DNA of 64,000 nt from Mannheimia sp041807705 (GCF_041807705.1 NZ_JBGTYY010000001.1:62001-126000), one strand, 5' to 3'; shown: positions 8,362 to 17,371, numbered from the stretch's first letter. The notes: generated by a model from the letters alone, not told the origin. Numbers and translations are program-made.

Positions 8362-10119
8362 CTAGCGTTTTCCACCGAAAGTGATACTCACTTTATCTTT
8401 ATTAGTTTCTGCACTATGCACAATGCCGCCTAATTCAGCAGCTTGCGGACCATAAAAACCACCTTCAAATTTGGCATTAAGATGAACATCTGTACCACCA
8501 GTTGTACTCTTATTATCAATATTAAAGCCTTTTTCACCCGTTTTTGCTGTACCGCTAAAACCATTGCCTTCAATCTTTCCATCTAATGTCAGCATCGGAT
8601 TTGTCTCTAAACCATCATTTGCAATTAATTTGCCCTCAATCTTCTTATCAGCAAAATTCACATTAAATATAGAACGAGTACCATGAGCTTTATCACTTGG
8701 CGAATCGCCACCTACACGCTCGTCCTTACTACGAATGATGCCATTCCAAGTGCCAGTATAACGATAAATACGAGCCTCTTTTGGTAAATCAGCAACTGCC
8801 GTACGTTCACCCACTAGGTATTGATGCCCGTCTTTACCCACTTGCTCAAATGTACCGAATTTGACATAGTCTAAATTATTACAACAGACTGTAATTTTGT
8901 AATCTTTACCATTTATATTTTTTGTTAATGCTTGATAAAAATCCATATCAGCAAAACGTGTTTTTTCTTCTGGCAATAAAGCAATTTGAACACCATCAAT
9001 AACTAAATGAGTTGCCAGACCAAAAGTATCCATATCTGATTTAGCCAAATCTTTCAAACTCACTTGCACTGAATCAAATTTCTTTTCGACCTTGTCTTCA
9101 CCTTTTTCATCACGCTTACCCGCAAATACAACGAAAATTGATTTGTCATCTGCCAAAAATTTTCCCGCAAGTTCCTGAGCTTTATCGCCATAAAAACCGC
9201 CTTCTACTGTATTACTATCTTTACCAAAGTAAGGATCGTCTGTTTTTAAAGCCTTTGCCTTACCATTAAAGCGGTTTCCGTGGATATTCGCTTCTATCTT
9301 ATAATGATCAGTAATTTCCTGCTTGTCCTTTTTCCTTGGATTTACATAGCCATTTTTAGTTAAAGTACCTTTAAGCGTTTTATCGCTAAAATTAACCTCA
9401 AACTTACTACTATGCCCTACAGGATTGTCTTCCACCTCTGTATTTGCTTGGTTGTTTTCTGGCGTAGCCCCAACATTCGTACCAGCACCTCCTTCAAAAT
9501 ACTTACTTTTATTTTTTGTAGATGCATTAGTAGTAAAATCCCAAGTTCCTTCATAAGTTGCTACTTGGGTTGGGAAAGCTTTAGATGGTTGAGTGCCTAA
9601 ATAATAAACATACCCTGTATGGCCTGTTTTTAGAAGACGAGGTTCTCCTCGTTTACTTGTCTCGGCTGCAGCACCTAAATGAAGGAAATAACCCGAACGA
9701 ACAAATTTCATCTCTCGCTTACGATGTAATTTTTTTCCATCGTGAGTATGAATAATCAGGTCTTCATCACCACCAAGCTTTTTCACTTCTTCAAAAAGTT
9801 TTTTTACTTCTTTCTCAATATCTAACGACTCACCTACAATAGGCGTGATCGCCTCAATCGCCCCATTTTCCTCTCCAGTGCCACCAAAGAAATTACGACG
9901 TGGAATTTTAGTTTGAAATCCTAAGGATGGTTGAGCCGGGCTTTCAGTCGAAGATATCGTTCTACGTTCTGATTTAGGTTGGGCTGTTGAGTCTTTAGAA
10001 GAGCTAGAATAAGATGAGCTTGCCTTAACTGAATTGGTATCAAAACTACCACCGTTTGAAGTACAAGCCGAAAGTAGTACAGCATTCAATAAAATAACGC
10101 TATTTTTTATTTTAAACAC
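8362..10119 (-). CDS. tbpB: Transferrin-binding protein B, surface lipoprotein
   Basis: 585-residue bilobed lipoprotein that captures iron-loaded transferrin at the cell surface and passes it to TbpA. The lipobox is LLSAC near residues 15-19, followed by a Ser-rich flexible anchor. Each lobe has a handle and an eight-strand barrel with repeated hallmarks: GTWDFTT, FEVNFSDKTLKGTL and GGFYGDKAQELAGKF in the N-lobe; VCCNNLDYVKFGTF, GTWNGII, FNVNFADKKIEGKL and GGFYGPQAAELGGIV in the C-lobe. The start is GTG with AAGGAG six bases ahead. A Fur-like site lies just upstream. TbpB is a known type of Slam client; a Slam gene lies at 23350-24759. Confidence 0.95.
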   Translation of the reverse strand: MFKIKNSVILLNAVLLSACTSNGGSFDTNSVKASSSYSSSSKDSTAQPKSERRTISSTESPAQPSLGFQTKIPRRNFFGGTGEENGAIEAITPIVGESLDIEKEVKKLFEEVKKLGGDEDLIIHTHDGKKLHRKREMKFVRSGYFLHLGAAAETSKRGEPRLLKTGHTGYVYYLGTQPSKAFPTQVATYEGTWDFTTNASTKNKSKYFEGGAGTNVGATPENNQANTEVEDNPVGHSSKFEVNFSDKTLKGTLTKNGYVNPRKKDKQEITDHYKIEANIHGNRFNGKAKALKTDDPYFGKDSNTVEGGFYGDKAQELAGKFLADDKSIFVVFAGKRDEKGEDKVEKKFDSVQVSLKDLAKSDMDTFGLATHLVIDGVQIALLPEEKTRFADMDFYQALTKNINGKDYKITVCCNNLDYVKFGTFEQVGKDGHQYLVGERTAVADLPKEARIYRYTGTWNGIIRSKDERVGGDSPSDKAHGTRSIFNVNFADKKIEGKLIANDGLETNPMLTLDGKIEGNGFSGTAKTGEKGFNIDNKSTTGGTDVHLNAKFEGGFYGPQAAELGGIVHSAETNKDKVSITFGGKR

Positions 10120-10135
10120 AATTTTCTCCTTAATT

Positions 10136-10154
10136 AAAAATGATTACCATTTTA
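10136..10154 (-). promoter_or_regulatory. Fur-box-like operator of tbpBA
   Basis: The palindrome AAAATG-N5-CATTTT (core TGATTACCAT) lies 17-35 bp upstream of the tbpB start. It resembles the Fur consensus and fits iron repression of transferrin receptors. TATAAT-like hexamers nearby were not resolved into one promoter. Confidence 0.7.
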
Positions 10155-10253
10155 TTTATATAGAAGGACTGTGTAAATAGCTAGATTATATTTTTTTAGA
10201 GAGCCATCTTTTAAATAATAAAAATTGAAAAATAACGCCCATCTTCCTCTACA

Positions 10254-10919
10254 CTAAATGTGTGGAAAGCCGCCCAAATCTTTTAGTTTATTCACCATAG
10301 CACAAAATAGCTCTGTGGTCTTTTCGGTATCGTATAATGCTGAATGCGCTTGGTGCCCGTCAAAGTTAATTTGGGCAGCTTGGCAGGCTTTAACTAACAC
10401 GGTTTGCCCATACATAAAACCAGCAAGTGTTGCGGTATCAAACATTGCAAAAGGGTGGAATGGATCACGTTTAGCGTTAATCCGCTTGATTGCTGCTTGT
10501 AAAAAACTCTGATCGAATGTGGCATTATGAGCCACAATAATCGCACGCTGGCAACCTTGTTCTTTCATCGCCCTACGCACCATTTTAAACATTTCAGGGA
10601 TCGCAATATTCTCTGCCACCGCACCACGCAGGGGGTTATCAATATCAATGCCGTTAAATTTAAGAGATTCGGGGTTGATATTTGCCCCTTCAAATGGCTT
10701 GATATGAAAATGGCATTTTTGATCTTCAACTAAATAGCCGTTTTCGTCCATTCTAACTGTAATTGCCGCCAGCTCCAATAACGCATCGGTTTGAGCATTT
10801 AGCCCTGCCGTTTCAACATCAATCACAACAGGCAAATAGCCACGAAAGCGATTTTTTAATAGATTATAATCGGTTGGTGGTGTAGTCGATTGAGGGATAG
10901 ATTCAGTTATATTTTCCAT
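10254..10919 (-). CDS. rnt: Ribonuclease T
   Basis: 221-residue DEDDh 3'-5' exoribonuclease that trims tRNA and other stable RNA 3' ends. The exonuclease motifs are VVIDVETAG (ExoI, DxE), HNATFDQSFL (ExoII) and the final HSALYDTEKTTELF (ExoIII epsilon with His and Asp). Length matches E. coli RNase T (215). It lies downstream of gloA on the same strand, separated by an uptake-signal hairpin, as in related Pasteurellaceae. Confidence 0.95.
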   Translation of the reverse strand: MENITESIPQSTTPPTDYNLLKNRFRGYLPVVIDVETAGLNAQTDALLELAAITVRMDENGYLVEDQKCHFHIKPFEGANINPESLKFNGIDIDNPLRGAVAENIAIPEMFKMVRRAMKEQGCQRAIIVAHNATFDQSFLQAAIKRINAKRDPFHPFAMFDTATLAGFMYGQTVLVKACQAAQINFDGHQAHSALYDTEKTTELFCAMVNKLKDLGGFPHI

Positions 10920-10938
10920 TTTATTTCAACTTAAAAAT

Positions 10939-10984
10939 ACAAGCGGTCTGATTTGCAAAATTTTTTACAAATCCGACCGCTTGT
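10939..10984 (-). terminator. Inverted uptake-signal pair after gloA
   Basis: ACAAGCGGT (10939) and ACCGCTTGT (10976) face each other around an AT-rich loop that itself contains TTTGCAAAA and TTTTTTAC. The hairpin lies between gloA and rnt. Paired uptake signals acting as terminators are known in Pasteurellaceae. Confidence 0.65.
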
Positions 10985-11000
10985 GACTATGTGAAAGGAA

Positions 11001-11408
11001 TTAGTTTCCTAATGCGGCTTGTGCGTTTTTATTTTCAATAAATTCGATTTTGTAACCATCGGGATCTTCAGCAAATGCAATCACGGTTGTGCCGCCTAAT
11101 ACAGGGCCTGGCTCACGCGTAATATTACCGCCTGCGGCACGCACATCTTTAATCGTTTGATAAATATCATCAACGCCTAATGCGATATGACCATAAGCTG
11201 TGCCTAGCTCGTAGCTATCCACGCCCCAGTTGTAAGTTAGCTCAATCACTGCACTTTCGCTTTCGTCGGCATAGCCTAAAAAAGCTAAAGAGTATTTGTA
11301 TTGCTCATTCTCACTTCTGCGTAACAAACGCATACCTAACACTTCGGTATAGAATTTGATTGAACGCTCTAAATCTCCAACGCGTAACATTGTGTGTAAA
11401 ATTCGCAT
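11001..11408 (-). CDS. gloA: Lactoylglutathione lyase, glyoxalase I
   Basis: 135-residue metalloenzyme isomerising the methylglyoxal-glutathione hemithioacetal to S-lactoylglutathione. The single-domain bacterial form is complete: HTMLRVGDLERSIKFYTEVLGM with the first metal histidine, VIELTYNWGVDSY, YGHIALGVDD with the second histidine, and FAEDPDGYKIEFIE with the metal glutamate. Length equals E. coli GloA. The histidines and glutamates fit the Ni-dependent class. Confidence 0.96.
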   Translation of the reverse strand: MRILHTMLRVGDLERSIKFYTEVLGMRLLRRSENEQYKYSLAFLGYADESESAVIELTYNWGVDSYELGTAYGHIALGVDDIYQTIKDVRAAGGNITREPGPVLGGTTVIAFAEDPDGYKIEFIENKNAQAALGN

Positions 11409-11499
11409 ATTTTCTTTCCCCCTTGAAGTTAAAAAGTCTTGCGTATTATGGCATAATTTGAGCCTAAAATCATTTTCTTTCCATTTTTTAGGATTATTT

Positions 11500-12318
11500 A
11501 TGGCTCACGATCACGACAGCCCATCAAAACTTGAAATTGCCACACACGCAGCTCTGCCGATGGTGTTAATGTTATTTATTGAAATGGCACTTAATTTTTA
11601 CGCCGCTCCGGATAACACCATTTTCATCTCTCCTTATTTATTGGCGTTTTTTGTTACCTCTTTCATTGCCATTTTAGTATTATGGAAAGGCGAAATTTGT
11701 CGTGGACAAACCAGTCGTTTAACCTTTATTCTGCCTTTTTTACTGATTTTTGCCGTTGGGAATTTCATTTATTCGATTGGCTTCACACCTAAATATAACC
11801 CAATGGCGATTGCAAGTTTTGCTGCTATTTTATCTTGCTTGATCTATTTTCGTTTGCCCGAAGATGAAACGCTCTACAACACCTTAATCTATTGTGGTTT
11901 TGGCATTGTGGCAATCGGCACTATTCAATATTTGGCGATTTATTGGATTGAATTGCCTTCATTATTTAACGGCATTCGTGCCAATAATTTTGCCCAAGTG
12001 CTACTTGGGATTTTACTCGCTGGCTGGTATTTAATGCTGGCAAAAAGCCGTTTAGAGGTGTTCTTAAAATTATTGGTAAAAGCGGCGTTAATTGCCTTAA
12101 TACTTAATTACTGCTGGTCTGCATTTGTGCTATATCAACATTTGCAAATTATGCCAGAGATGCCGTTGCTCTCATTTATTCTTTATTTTGCCACACAATT
12201 TGTGATTTTATTGATGTTAGCGTGGTTACTACTTGGAAAAAATATTAAAAATCCGACCGCTTGGAGTGTCGCCACACTGCTTGCAATGTTATACCCTTTT
12301 GCGAATGTAGTAGCCTGA
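11500..12318 (+). CDS. Polytopic inner-membrane protein of unknown function
   Basis: 272-residue, strongly hydrophobic protein with roughly eight or nine membrane segments (for example LPMVLMLFIEMAL, FVTSFIAILVLW, FILPFLLIFAVG, VLLGILLAGWYLM). I chose the start at the ATG at 11500 (MAHDHDSPSK) rather than a longer frame from 11356, because the extension would overlap gloA's start. I recognise no catalytic motif or family. It ends 4 bp before ydbH, so it is almost certainly cotranscribed with ydbH-ynbE, which suggests a link to envelope lipid transport; that link is inference. A histidine/aspartate-rich N-terminus is the only polar feature that stands out. Confidence 0.8.
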   Translation: MAHDHDSPSKLEIATHAALPMVLMLFIEMALNFYAAPDNTIFISPYLLAFFVTSFIAILVLWKGEICRGQTSRLTFILPFLLIFAVGNFIYSIGFTPKYNPMAIASFAAILSCLIYFRLPEDETLYNTLIYCGFGIVAIGTIQYLAIYWIELPSLFNGIRANNFAQVLLGILLAGWYLMLAKSRLEVFLKLLVKAALIALILNYCWSAFVLYQHLQIMPEMPLLSFILYFATQFVILLMLAWLLLGKNIKNPTAWSVATLLAMLYPFANVVA

Positions 12319-12322
12319 TTTT

Positions 12323-15034
12323 ATGAGATGGGCGTTACACATTTTCGGCATACTTACCGCAATCTTGATTGCGGCTACTGCCTTTTTATTTGTACCTAAT
12401 GCCCAACTTGCTATTCCTATTAACTGGATTTTGCCGAAAGATTGGAAAGTGCAACTTCCACAAGGGCTACACCTGAATTGGCAAGGCTCATCCGTTTCAC
12501 AATTCCAACTTTCTTATCAAGATTGCCCGCTGATTAGTGCGGATAAAACGGATCTTACTTGGATTAAGCAAAACCATCTGTTTGTTGAACAATTAGATAT
12601 TGACTACCGCTGTTTATCGCTTTTTCCTCAATCAGAAAATAGTGATACCTATACGTCGCTAAAAGCATTACTGGCGGTAATTCCTGATGGTGAAGCGACC
12701 ATTCATTCGCTTAATTGGAAAAATCTGCCTGCGAATTTCAACCCAAGAATTATCCAGTTATTAGAACAACAAGCCGCTTTAAAACTTTCATTGTCTAATG
12801 GGGAAATCAAGGCTACATTAGCTCAACAAGCGGTCAATTTTTCTGCCTTTCTTGCAAATAGCAAATTGAATGCCGATTTAACTTATCAGCCGAGCGAGAA
12901 AGAGCAACATAAACTCACGCTTTCTGCTGACATTGAGGATAATTTCCTTACTCTCCCGCCAGCCCTTTCAGCAGAATATCATTGGCAGCTTCCTGATGAA
13001 GTCATTACAACAAAAGCCTTACAAACAGGACACTCCACCCTCAACTGGCAGAAAAATACTGAAGACCAGCTTGCAGGAAATTGGGTGGTAAGCCTTAATA
13101 AAGCTGAAAATGATAAACTCGATTTCCCTTTTTTGTTTGATGGCAAAAACCTAGAAATCAAACAAGGACGTTTCGACTGGCGTTTAACCGAACGTTTTCC
13201 GCTTCACGGTTTTGTTAGTGCAAAATTTACGCCAAAATCCTTTACTAACGAGCCATTTTTTCCTCTAAAAACTGCTATCCGCATCAGCCTACTCTCCCAA
13301 AACAGTTGGGGAAAAGGCAATATTGTTATCTCCAATTCTGAGGGAGAAATGACCGAACAAGGGCTGAATTTACCACTGCGTTTAACAGGTAATATCAAAC
13401 ATGGCAATTTTATTCTTTACAGCAGTATTCCGCTGGATTTTCAGGGTACTTACGATGATTTAACCCTGAAATTCCTACCTACTTCCCTGCTTCGTTTGAC
13501 AGGTAAAGAGCGTTATTTAACGATTGATGATTTACGTTTTCCACTGGCGGGAATCAAAATAGATAAACAGGGTATTCACGGGCGATTACACGCTATTCTT
13601 CGAGGGCAAAGTCCTGACTTTAAAAATATTGAATTCCATTTAGATGGACAAGCTCAAAATTTTAAAGCAGGAGCGTTAGATTTTTTCCAAGATCCAAGAG
13701 ACCCAAAAGCCGTTAAAGATAGTTGGAAATGGCGAATTTGGGGAAGCTCTAAGCTTGATGCTTTGAACAGCAAAGTGACTTTAAGCGGTCGAGGGCAATG
13801 GCATAAAAATACAGTACAGCTTAATGAGCTGAAGGGGGATTTATCCTCTGTAAGGCTTGACGGCATAACCATTCCTAAAACAGAGCTAACTAACACCCAA
13901 GCGATTAAATTTAATATCAAAAAATTCTCACTTGACGGAGCTATTCAGCTCAAATCACCTGAAATTAAGTTTGATTACGGTGGGCTACTACCAAAACCGC
14001 AAACAAAACTTGCTTTTAACGGCGAGTTGGAAAATCTTAATTTTAAAGGAACCGTCAATACCACCGAACTCGGGCCGCTTAGATTATTTGCTCGTCGCCA
14101 ATTAACCGCAGATGCCAGCAAAATCATCGGTAAACTCTATTGGCTAGAGCAGTCTGCACAAGGCTTTCAGCCACTTTTCCCATTTCGGAGTCAATGGATA
14201 ATTAATAGCGGTACAATTCGTGGCGAAACGGCATTTACCACCAGTGCAGAAAAAGGCTTAATTGCAGGCGGACACTTAGCCATTCGCAACGGAGGATTAT
14301 CCTTACCAGATGGCGAGATAAAAGGCATTGAATTTGCTCTACCTTATCGTTACCGAGATGGACGTTTTCATTTCGGGGTAAAACAACCGATTGATGTAAA
14401 CATAGCACAAATCAAACTAGGCGATTTAGCCCTTGATAATGCCTCAATGAAAATTAATGGCTACTACCCCTACACTAAAGCTAAACCATTGAATTTAAAT
14501 CAGTTATCCTTTGATTTATTTGGCGGTAAACTCAATGTAAAACGCTTTGCTCTACCGCAAACCGAACTGGCTTATTTGAATTTAGAGCAGTTAGATTTTG
14601 AGAAAATTTTGCAATTTATGCAGTATCAACAAATCGATCTGAAAGGTAAAGCCAACGCAACCTTGCCATTTTGGTTAAGCGGTAAGCCTTGCTATATCTG
14701 TGATGGCTTACTTACACAAGCGGAAACCTCTTATCTAACCTTTACCCCTGAATTGCTGTCTGAAATGCAGAAAAGTGGTTACACCGAACAAATTTTGTTA
14801 CATTTGGTGGATAAAAGCACGATTAATGATTTTCGTAGTCTGATTAATGTCGGCCCGAAAGGCGATTTAGTGCTGGACGGAAAATTAAAATTATCTTCTA
14901 ATCAAAATCAATCAAAAGTGAATTTAAACTATAATCATCGAGAAAATATGTTTGATTTGTGGCACTTAATTAACTATGGCTCACAATTTGAACAAAAATT
15001 AGAAAATTATCTCTATCAAAAATTAGAAAAGTAA
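12323..15034 (+). CDS. ydbH: YdbH family AsmA-like intermembrane phospholipid transport protein
   Basis: 903 residues with one N-terminal membrane anchor (ALHIFGILTAILIAATAFLF) and a long periplasmic beta-rich region, the layout of the AsmA-like bridge proteins. In E. coli YdbH, TamB and YhdP redundantly move phospholipids to the outer membrane. E. coli YdbH is about 880 residues, so this one is full length. The adjacent ynbE gene, starting one base after the stop, confirms the assignment, since YnbE is the known lipoprotein partner. An unknown polytopic membrane protein precedes it in the operon; the E. coli third gene ydbL is missing. Confidence 0.85.
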   Translation: MRWALHIFGILTAILIAATAFLFVPNAQLAIPINWILPKDWKVQLPQGLHLNWQGSSVSQFQLSYQDCPLISADKTDLTWIKQNHLFVEQLDIDYRCLSLFPQSENSDTYTSLKALLAVIPDGEATIHSLNWKNLPANFNPRIIQLLEQQAALKLSLSNGEIKATLAQQAVNFSAFLANSKLNADLTYQPSEKEQHKLTLSADIEDNFLTLPPALSAEYHWQLPDEVITTKALQTGHSTLNWQKNTEDQLAGNWVVSLNKAENDKLDFPFLFDGKNLEIKQGRFDWRLTERFPLHGFVSAKFTPKSFTNEPFFPLKTAIRISLLSQNSWGKGNIVISNSEGEMTEQGLNLPLRLTGNIKHGNFILYSSIPLDFQGTYDDLTLKFLPTSLLRLTGKERYLTIDDLRFPLAGIKIDKQGIHGRLHAILRGQSPDFKNIEFHLDGQAQNFKAGALDFFQDPRDPKAVKDSWKWRIWGSSKLDALNSKVTLSGRGQWHKNTVQLNELKGDLSSVRLDGITIPKTELTNTQAIKFNIKKFSLDGAIQLKSPEIKFDYGGLLPKPQTKLAFNGELENLNFKGTVNTTELGPLRLFARRQLTADASKIIGKLYWLEQSAQGFQPLFPFRSQWIINSGTIRGETAFTTSAEKGLIAGGHLAIRNGGLSLPDGEIKGIEFALPYRYRDGRFHFGVKQPIDVNIAQIKLGDLALDNASMKINGYYPYTKAKPLNLNQLSFDLFGGKLNVKRFALPQTELAYLNLEQLDFEKILQFMQYQQIDLKGKANATLPFWLSGKPCYICDGLLTQAETSYLTFTPELLSEMQKSGYTEQILLHLVDKSTINDFRSLINVGPKGDLVLDGKLKLSSNQNQSKVNLNYNHRENMFDLWHLINYGSQFEQKLENYLYQKLEK

Positions 15035-15035
15035 T

Positions 15036-15239
15036 ATGGAAAAGATAAACATCGCTCAACTTGGTTTTGCAATTTTTTTGCTAAATTTAACCGCCTGTAC
15101 CCCTAAAGTACAGCTCGAAACACCAGCGGAAGGGATTACGATTAATATGAATGTGGTAGTAGATCACCGCATTGATGTGAAGATGGACGAGAAATCCCGT
15201 GCGGTGATCACGAAAAGTGAAAATAAAACGAAAAATTAA
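15036..15239 (+). CDS. ynbE: YnbE family outer-membrane lipoprotein
   Basis: 67-residue lipoprotein. The signal peptide ends in a lipobox LTAC (FLLNLTACTPKVQ), and the mature part has the family core ITINMNVVVDHRIDVKMD. In E. coli YnbE is the outer-membrane partner of YdbH, extending its beta-stacked groove. The ATG lies one base after the ydbH stop, so translation is coupled. The last codons overlap the convergent folK stop by four bases. Confidence 0.85.
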   Translation: MEKINIAQLGFAIFLLNLTACTPKVQLETPAEGITINMNVVVDHRIDVKMDEKSRAVITKSENKTKN

Positions 15240-15709
15240 TTAAACGTTACCATTTGATGATCTTTAAATTGCCGGTAAATATCGGCTAATTTTTCCCCTG
15301 TCGGCAGCACTAATTCGGGGCTTAAATCAAACATCGGCACAATCACAAATTCCCGATTTTTCATCTCGATATGCGGCACATTCAAACGTTCGGTTTGAAT
15401 TTGCTCATTTCCGTACAAAATAATATCCAAATCCAACGTCCGTTCGCCCCAACGACGTAAACGCACTCTGCCCTGTTCGTTTTCAATACTTTGGAGCTTA
15501 TCCAACAATTCGGTTGGCGATAACTCGGTTTCAAATTTCGCTACGGCATTCACATAATCGGGCTGGTCTTGCGGCCCAACAGGTTTTGAACCGTAAAATG
15601 GGCTAACCTCAAAATGAATTGCAAATTTTTTCAATTTTTCGACCGCTTGTTTAATTTGCTTAAGCGGATTATCTAGATTTGAGCCTAAGGCGATATAGAC
15701 AGTTTGCAT
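15236..15709 (-). CDS. folK: 2-amino-4-hydroxy-6-hydroxymethyldihydropteridine diphosphokinase
   Basis: 157-residue folate-biosynthesis enzyme transferring pyrophosphate from ATP to 6-hydroxymethyl-7,8-dihydropterin. It has the characteristic start YIALGSNLDNP, the substrate loop GSKPVGPQDQPDYVNAV, and the signature RWGERTLDLDIILYG with two metal-binding aspartates. It is the last gene of dksA-pcnB-folK, an order shared with Haemophilus and E. coli. It overlaps the ynbE stop by four bases and is separated from pcnB by a long inverted repeat. Confidence 0.96.
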   Translation of the reverse strand: MQTVYIALGSNLDNPLKQIKQAVEKLKKFAIHFEVSPFYGSKPVGPQDQPDYVNAVAKFETELSPTELLDKLQSIENEQGRVRLRRWGERTLDLDIILYGNEQIQTERLNVPHIEMKNREFVIVPMFDLSPELVLPTGEKLADIYRQFKDHQMVTFN

Positions 15710-15729
15710 AATTTTCCTTTCCTAAAAAA

Positions 15730-15797
15730 GTAGGAGCGAAAAATCTTTCGCCCTTAATAATATATTGAAAATATGAGCGAAGATTTTTCGCCCCTAC
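15730..15797 (-). repeat. Inverted GCGAAAAATCTTCGC-type palindromic repeat between pcnB and folK
   Basis: Two copies of a palindrome with the pattern GTAGGRGCGAA...TTCGCYC face each other (15730-15753 and 15775-15797). They can pair into a stem of about 22 bp. The same GTAGGGGCGAA...TTCGCCC pattern occurs three times inside rnfC and, degenerate, near 22650, so it is a dispersed REP-like family. Here it would fold in the pcnB-folK mRNA. Confidence 0.7.
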
Positions 15798-15801
15798 AAA
15801 A

Positions 15802-17328
15802 TTATTCTGCTTTAGCAGTTTTCGGTTTTTTCTTAAACGTTCTGCGGCGACGTTTTTTCTTCACTTCCGCCTGTACATTTGGTAAATGGCGAACCGATTT
15901 TAACAATTCATTGCGTTGTCCTTCATTACTGAATTGGTATTCGTGCCACCAAGCGGAAAGCTCAACTAAATCGCCCCCTTCAATTTCTGCACGCATTACC
16001 AGTAAGTCAAAACCTGCACGGAATTTGATATGCTCTAACGTTTGCTGTGGGCGGTTGCCTGTGCGTTTCATCATTTGGAACTGTAACGCCCAAATATCAC
16101 GAATAACTGAAGTATGACGGCGGTGCAGAGCAACGGCTTTACAGCTATCGGCTAAGATATCGTTTGCTGCTAACATCATTGCATCATGGCTGTTAAAACC
16201 GCCTTCATTTTTAAGTTGTTCCATTTTTTCACGCAATGGATACCAAAGTAGAGCCGCAAATAAGAACGCAGGATTCACAGGCAATTTATCTGCAATGCGT
16301 TCATCTGTGGAATTTAATGCTTTGGTAATCATTCTCTCCGCATTCGAATCGCCTTTTGGCGTGAAAAATGACGTTAAAACAGGGAACAAGAATTGCCATA
16401 AATCGTATTCACGCAGTAATTTATAGGTTTTCAGCCCTGCTCCTGTTTGTAATAATTTGAGCGATTCATCAAACAAACGAGCTGCCGGGATATTGGTTAA
16501 AAGCACCGCCATATCACGAATTGGAGCTTCTGTTGCTTTATCAAGGAACATATCCAGCTTCGCCATAAAACGAATGGCTCTAATCATACGCACAGGGTCT
16601 TCTTGGTAGCGAATAGCAGGCTCACCAATTAGCGATAATTTACCCACCCGTAAATCTTCAATGCCCTTAAAGAAATCAAAAATCAAGTTACGTTTGGTAT
16701 CGTAATATAACGCATTAACGGTAAAATCACGACGCTCGGCATCGTCTCTTAATGTGCCGTATACATTATCACGCAATAGCATTCCTTCATCGCTTACTTT
16801 CGAGATTTTGTCATTGCTGTGGGAAGCGTGCCCTGCTCGGAAGGTTGCCACCTCAAAAATTTCACGCCCGTAAACAATGTGAGCTAAGCGGAAACGACGA
16901 CCGATTAATCGGCACTGTCTGCCAAAAATACGCTGAATTTCTTCTGGGCGAGCATTAGTGGCAATATCGAAATCTTTTGGTTTTTTCTCAAGTAATAGAT
17001 CACGGATACAACCGCCAACAATATAGGCTTCAAATCCTGCAAGATGTAATTTATCTACAATAGAAAGGGCATTTTTAGGGAAATCCTTCGGACTAATGCC
17101 GTATTGAGCAGCACTTAACGTAAATTTTTTATGTAGGAGATGAGAAGGCACATCTGTTTGATGACCTTTACTGCCTTTTTTATGGCTTTTTTGCTCTGTT
17201 AATTTAGGGGCTGAACGTTTAGGACGAGTAGATTTAGTTGTTTTCTCTGCTCTTGGTTCAACTACTGGCTTATTTTCCTTTTCTTGCTTTTTCGGTTTGG
17301 AAAATAATGACTTAATATAATTAAAAAT
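15802..17328 (-). CDS. pcnB: Poly(A) polymerase I, probable AUU start
   Basis: RNA 3'-polyadenylating enzyme of the class II nucleotidyltransferase family, promoting RNA decay. The core has AYIVGGCIRDLLLEKKPKDFDIATNA (GG motif plus the DxD metal site), RRFRLAHIVYG, RDFTVNALYYD and EDPVRMIRAIRF; the C-terminus is very basic (KKKRRRRTFKKKPK), an RNA-binding tail. The frame stays open upstream of the GTG at 17151 to a stop, with no ATG. An ATT at 17328 follows AGAGG by six bases and begins I-F-N-Y-I-K, matching the I-F start of E. coli PcnB, which is known to initiate at AUU. This gives 508 residues. It follows dksA and precedes folK. Confidence 0.9.
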   Translation of the reverse strand: MFNYIKSLFSKPKKQEKENKPVVEPRAEKTTKSTRPKRSAPKLTEQKSHKKGSKGHQTDVPSHLLHKKFTLSAAQYGISPKDFPKNALSIVDKLHLAGFEAYIVGGCIRDLLLEKKPKDFDIATNARPEEIQRIFGRQCRLIGRRFRLAHIVYGREIFEVATFRAGHASHSNDKISKVSDEGMLLRDNVYGTLRDDAERRDFTVNALYYDTKRNLIFDFFKGIEDLRVGKLSLIGEPAIRYQEDPVRMIRAIRFMAKLDMFLDKATEAPIRDMAVLLTNIPAARLFDESLKLLQTGAGLKTYKLLREYDLWQFLFPVLTSFFTPKGDSNAERMITKALNSTDERIADKLPVNPAFLFAALLWYPLREKMEQLKNEGGFNSHDAMMLAANDILADSCKAVALHRRHTSVIRDIWALQFQMMKRTGNRPQQTLEHIKFRAGFDLLVMRAEIEGGDLVELSAWWHEYQFSNEGQRNELLKSVRHLPNVQAEVKKKRRRRTFKKKPKTAKAE

Positions 17329-17347
17329 AATACACCTCTAAATAGTA

Positions 17348-17371
17348 AATGCCTCTTATAAAAGAGGCATT
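17348..17371 (-). other. Stem-loop between dksA and pcnB
   Basis: AATGCCTCT pairs with AGAGGCATT around a 6-base loop, 20-43 bp upstream of the AUU start of pcnB. No T-run follows on the minus strand, so it is more likely a weak attenuator or mRNA stabiliser than a full terminator. It may reduce read-through into pcnB. Confidence 0.55.

Noticed and set aside
11356..11499. N-terminal extension of the membrane protein gene
   Set aside because: It would overlap the gloA start region and adds a segment unlike the rest; the ATG at 11500 is a better start.
16752..16958. Small reading frame opposite pcnB
   Set aside because: Antisense to a conserved catalytic region of pcnB with no start signal; a shadow of the real gene.
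15802..17151. pcnB starting at the GTG at 17151
   Set aside because: No Shine-Dalgarno sequence precedes it, and the frame continues upstream to a well-placed ATT with E. coli-like first residues.
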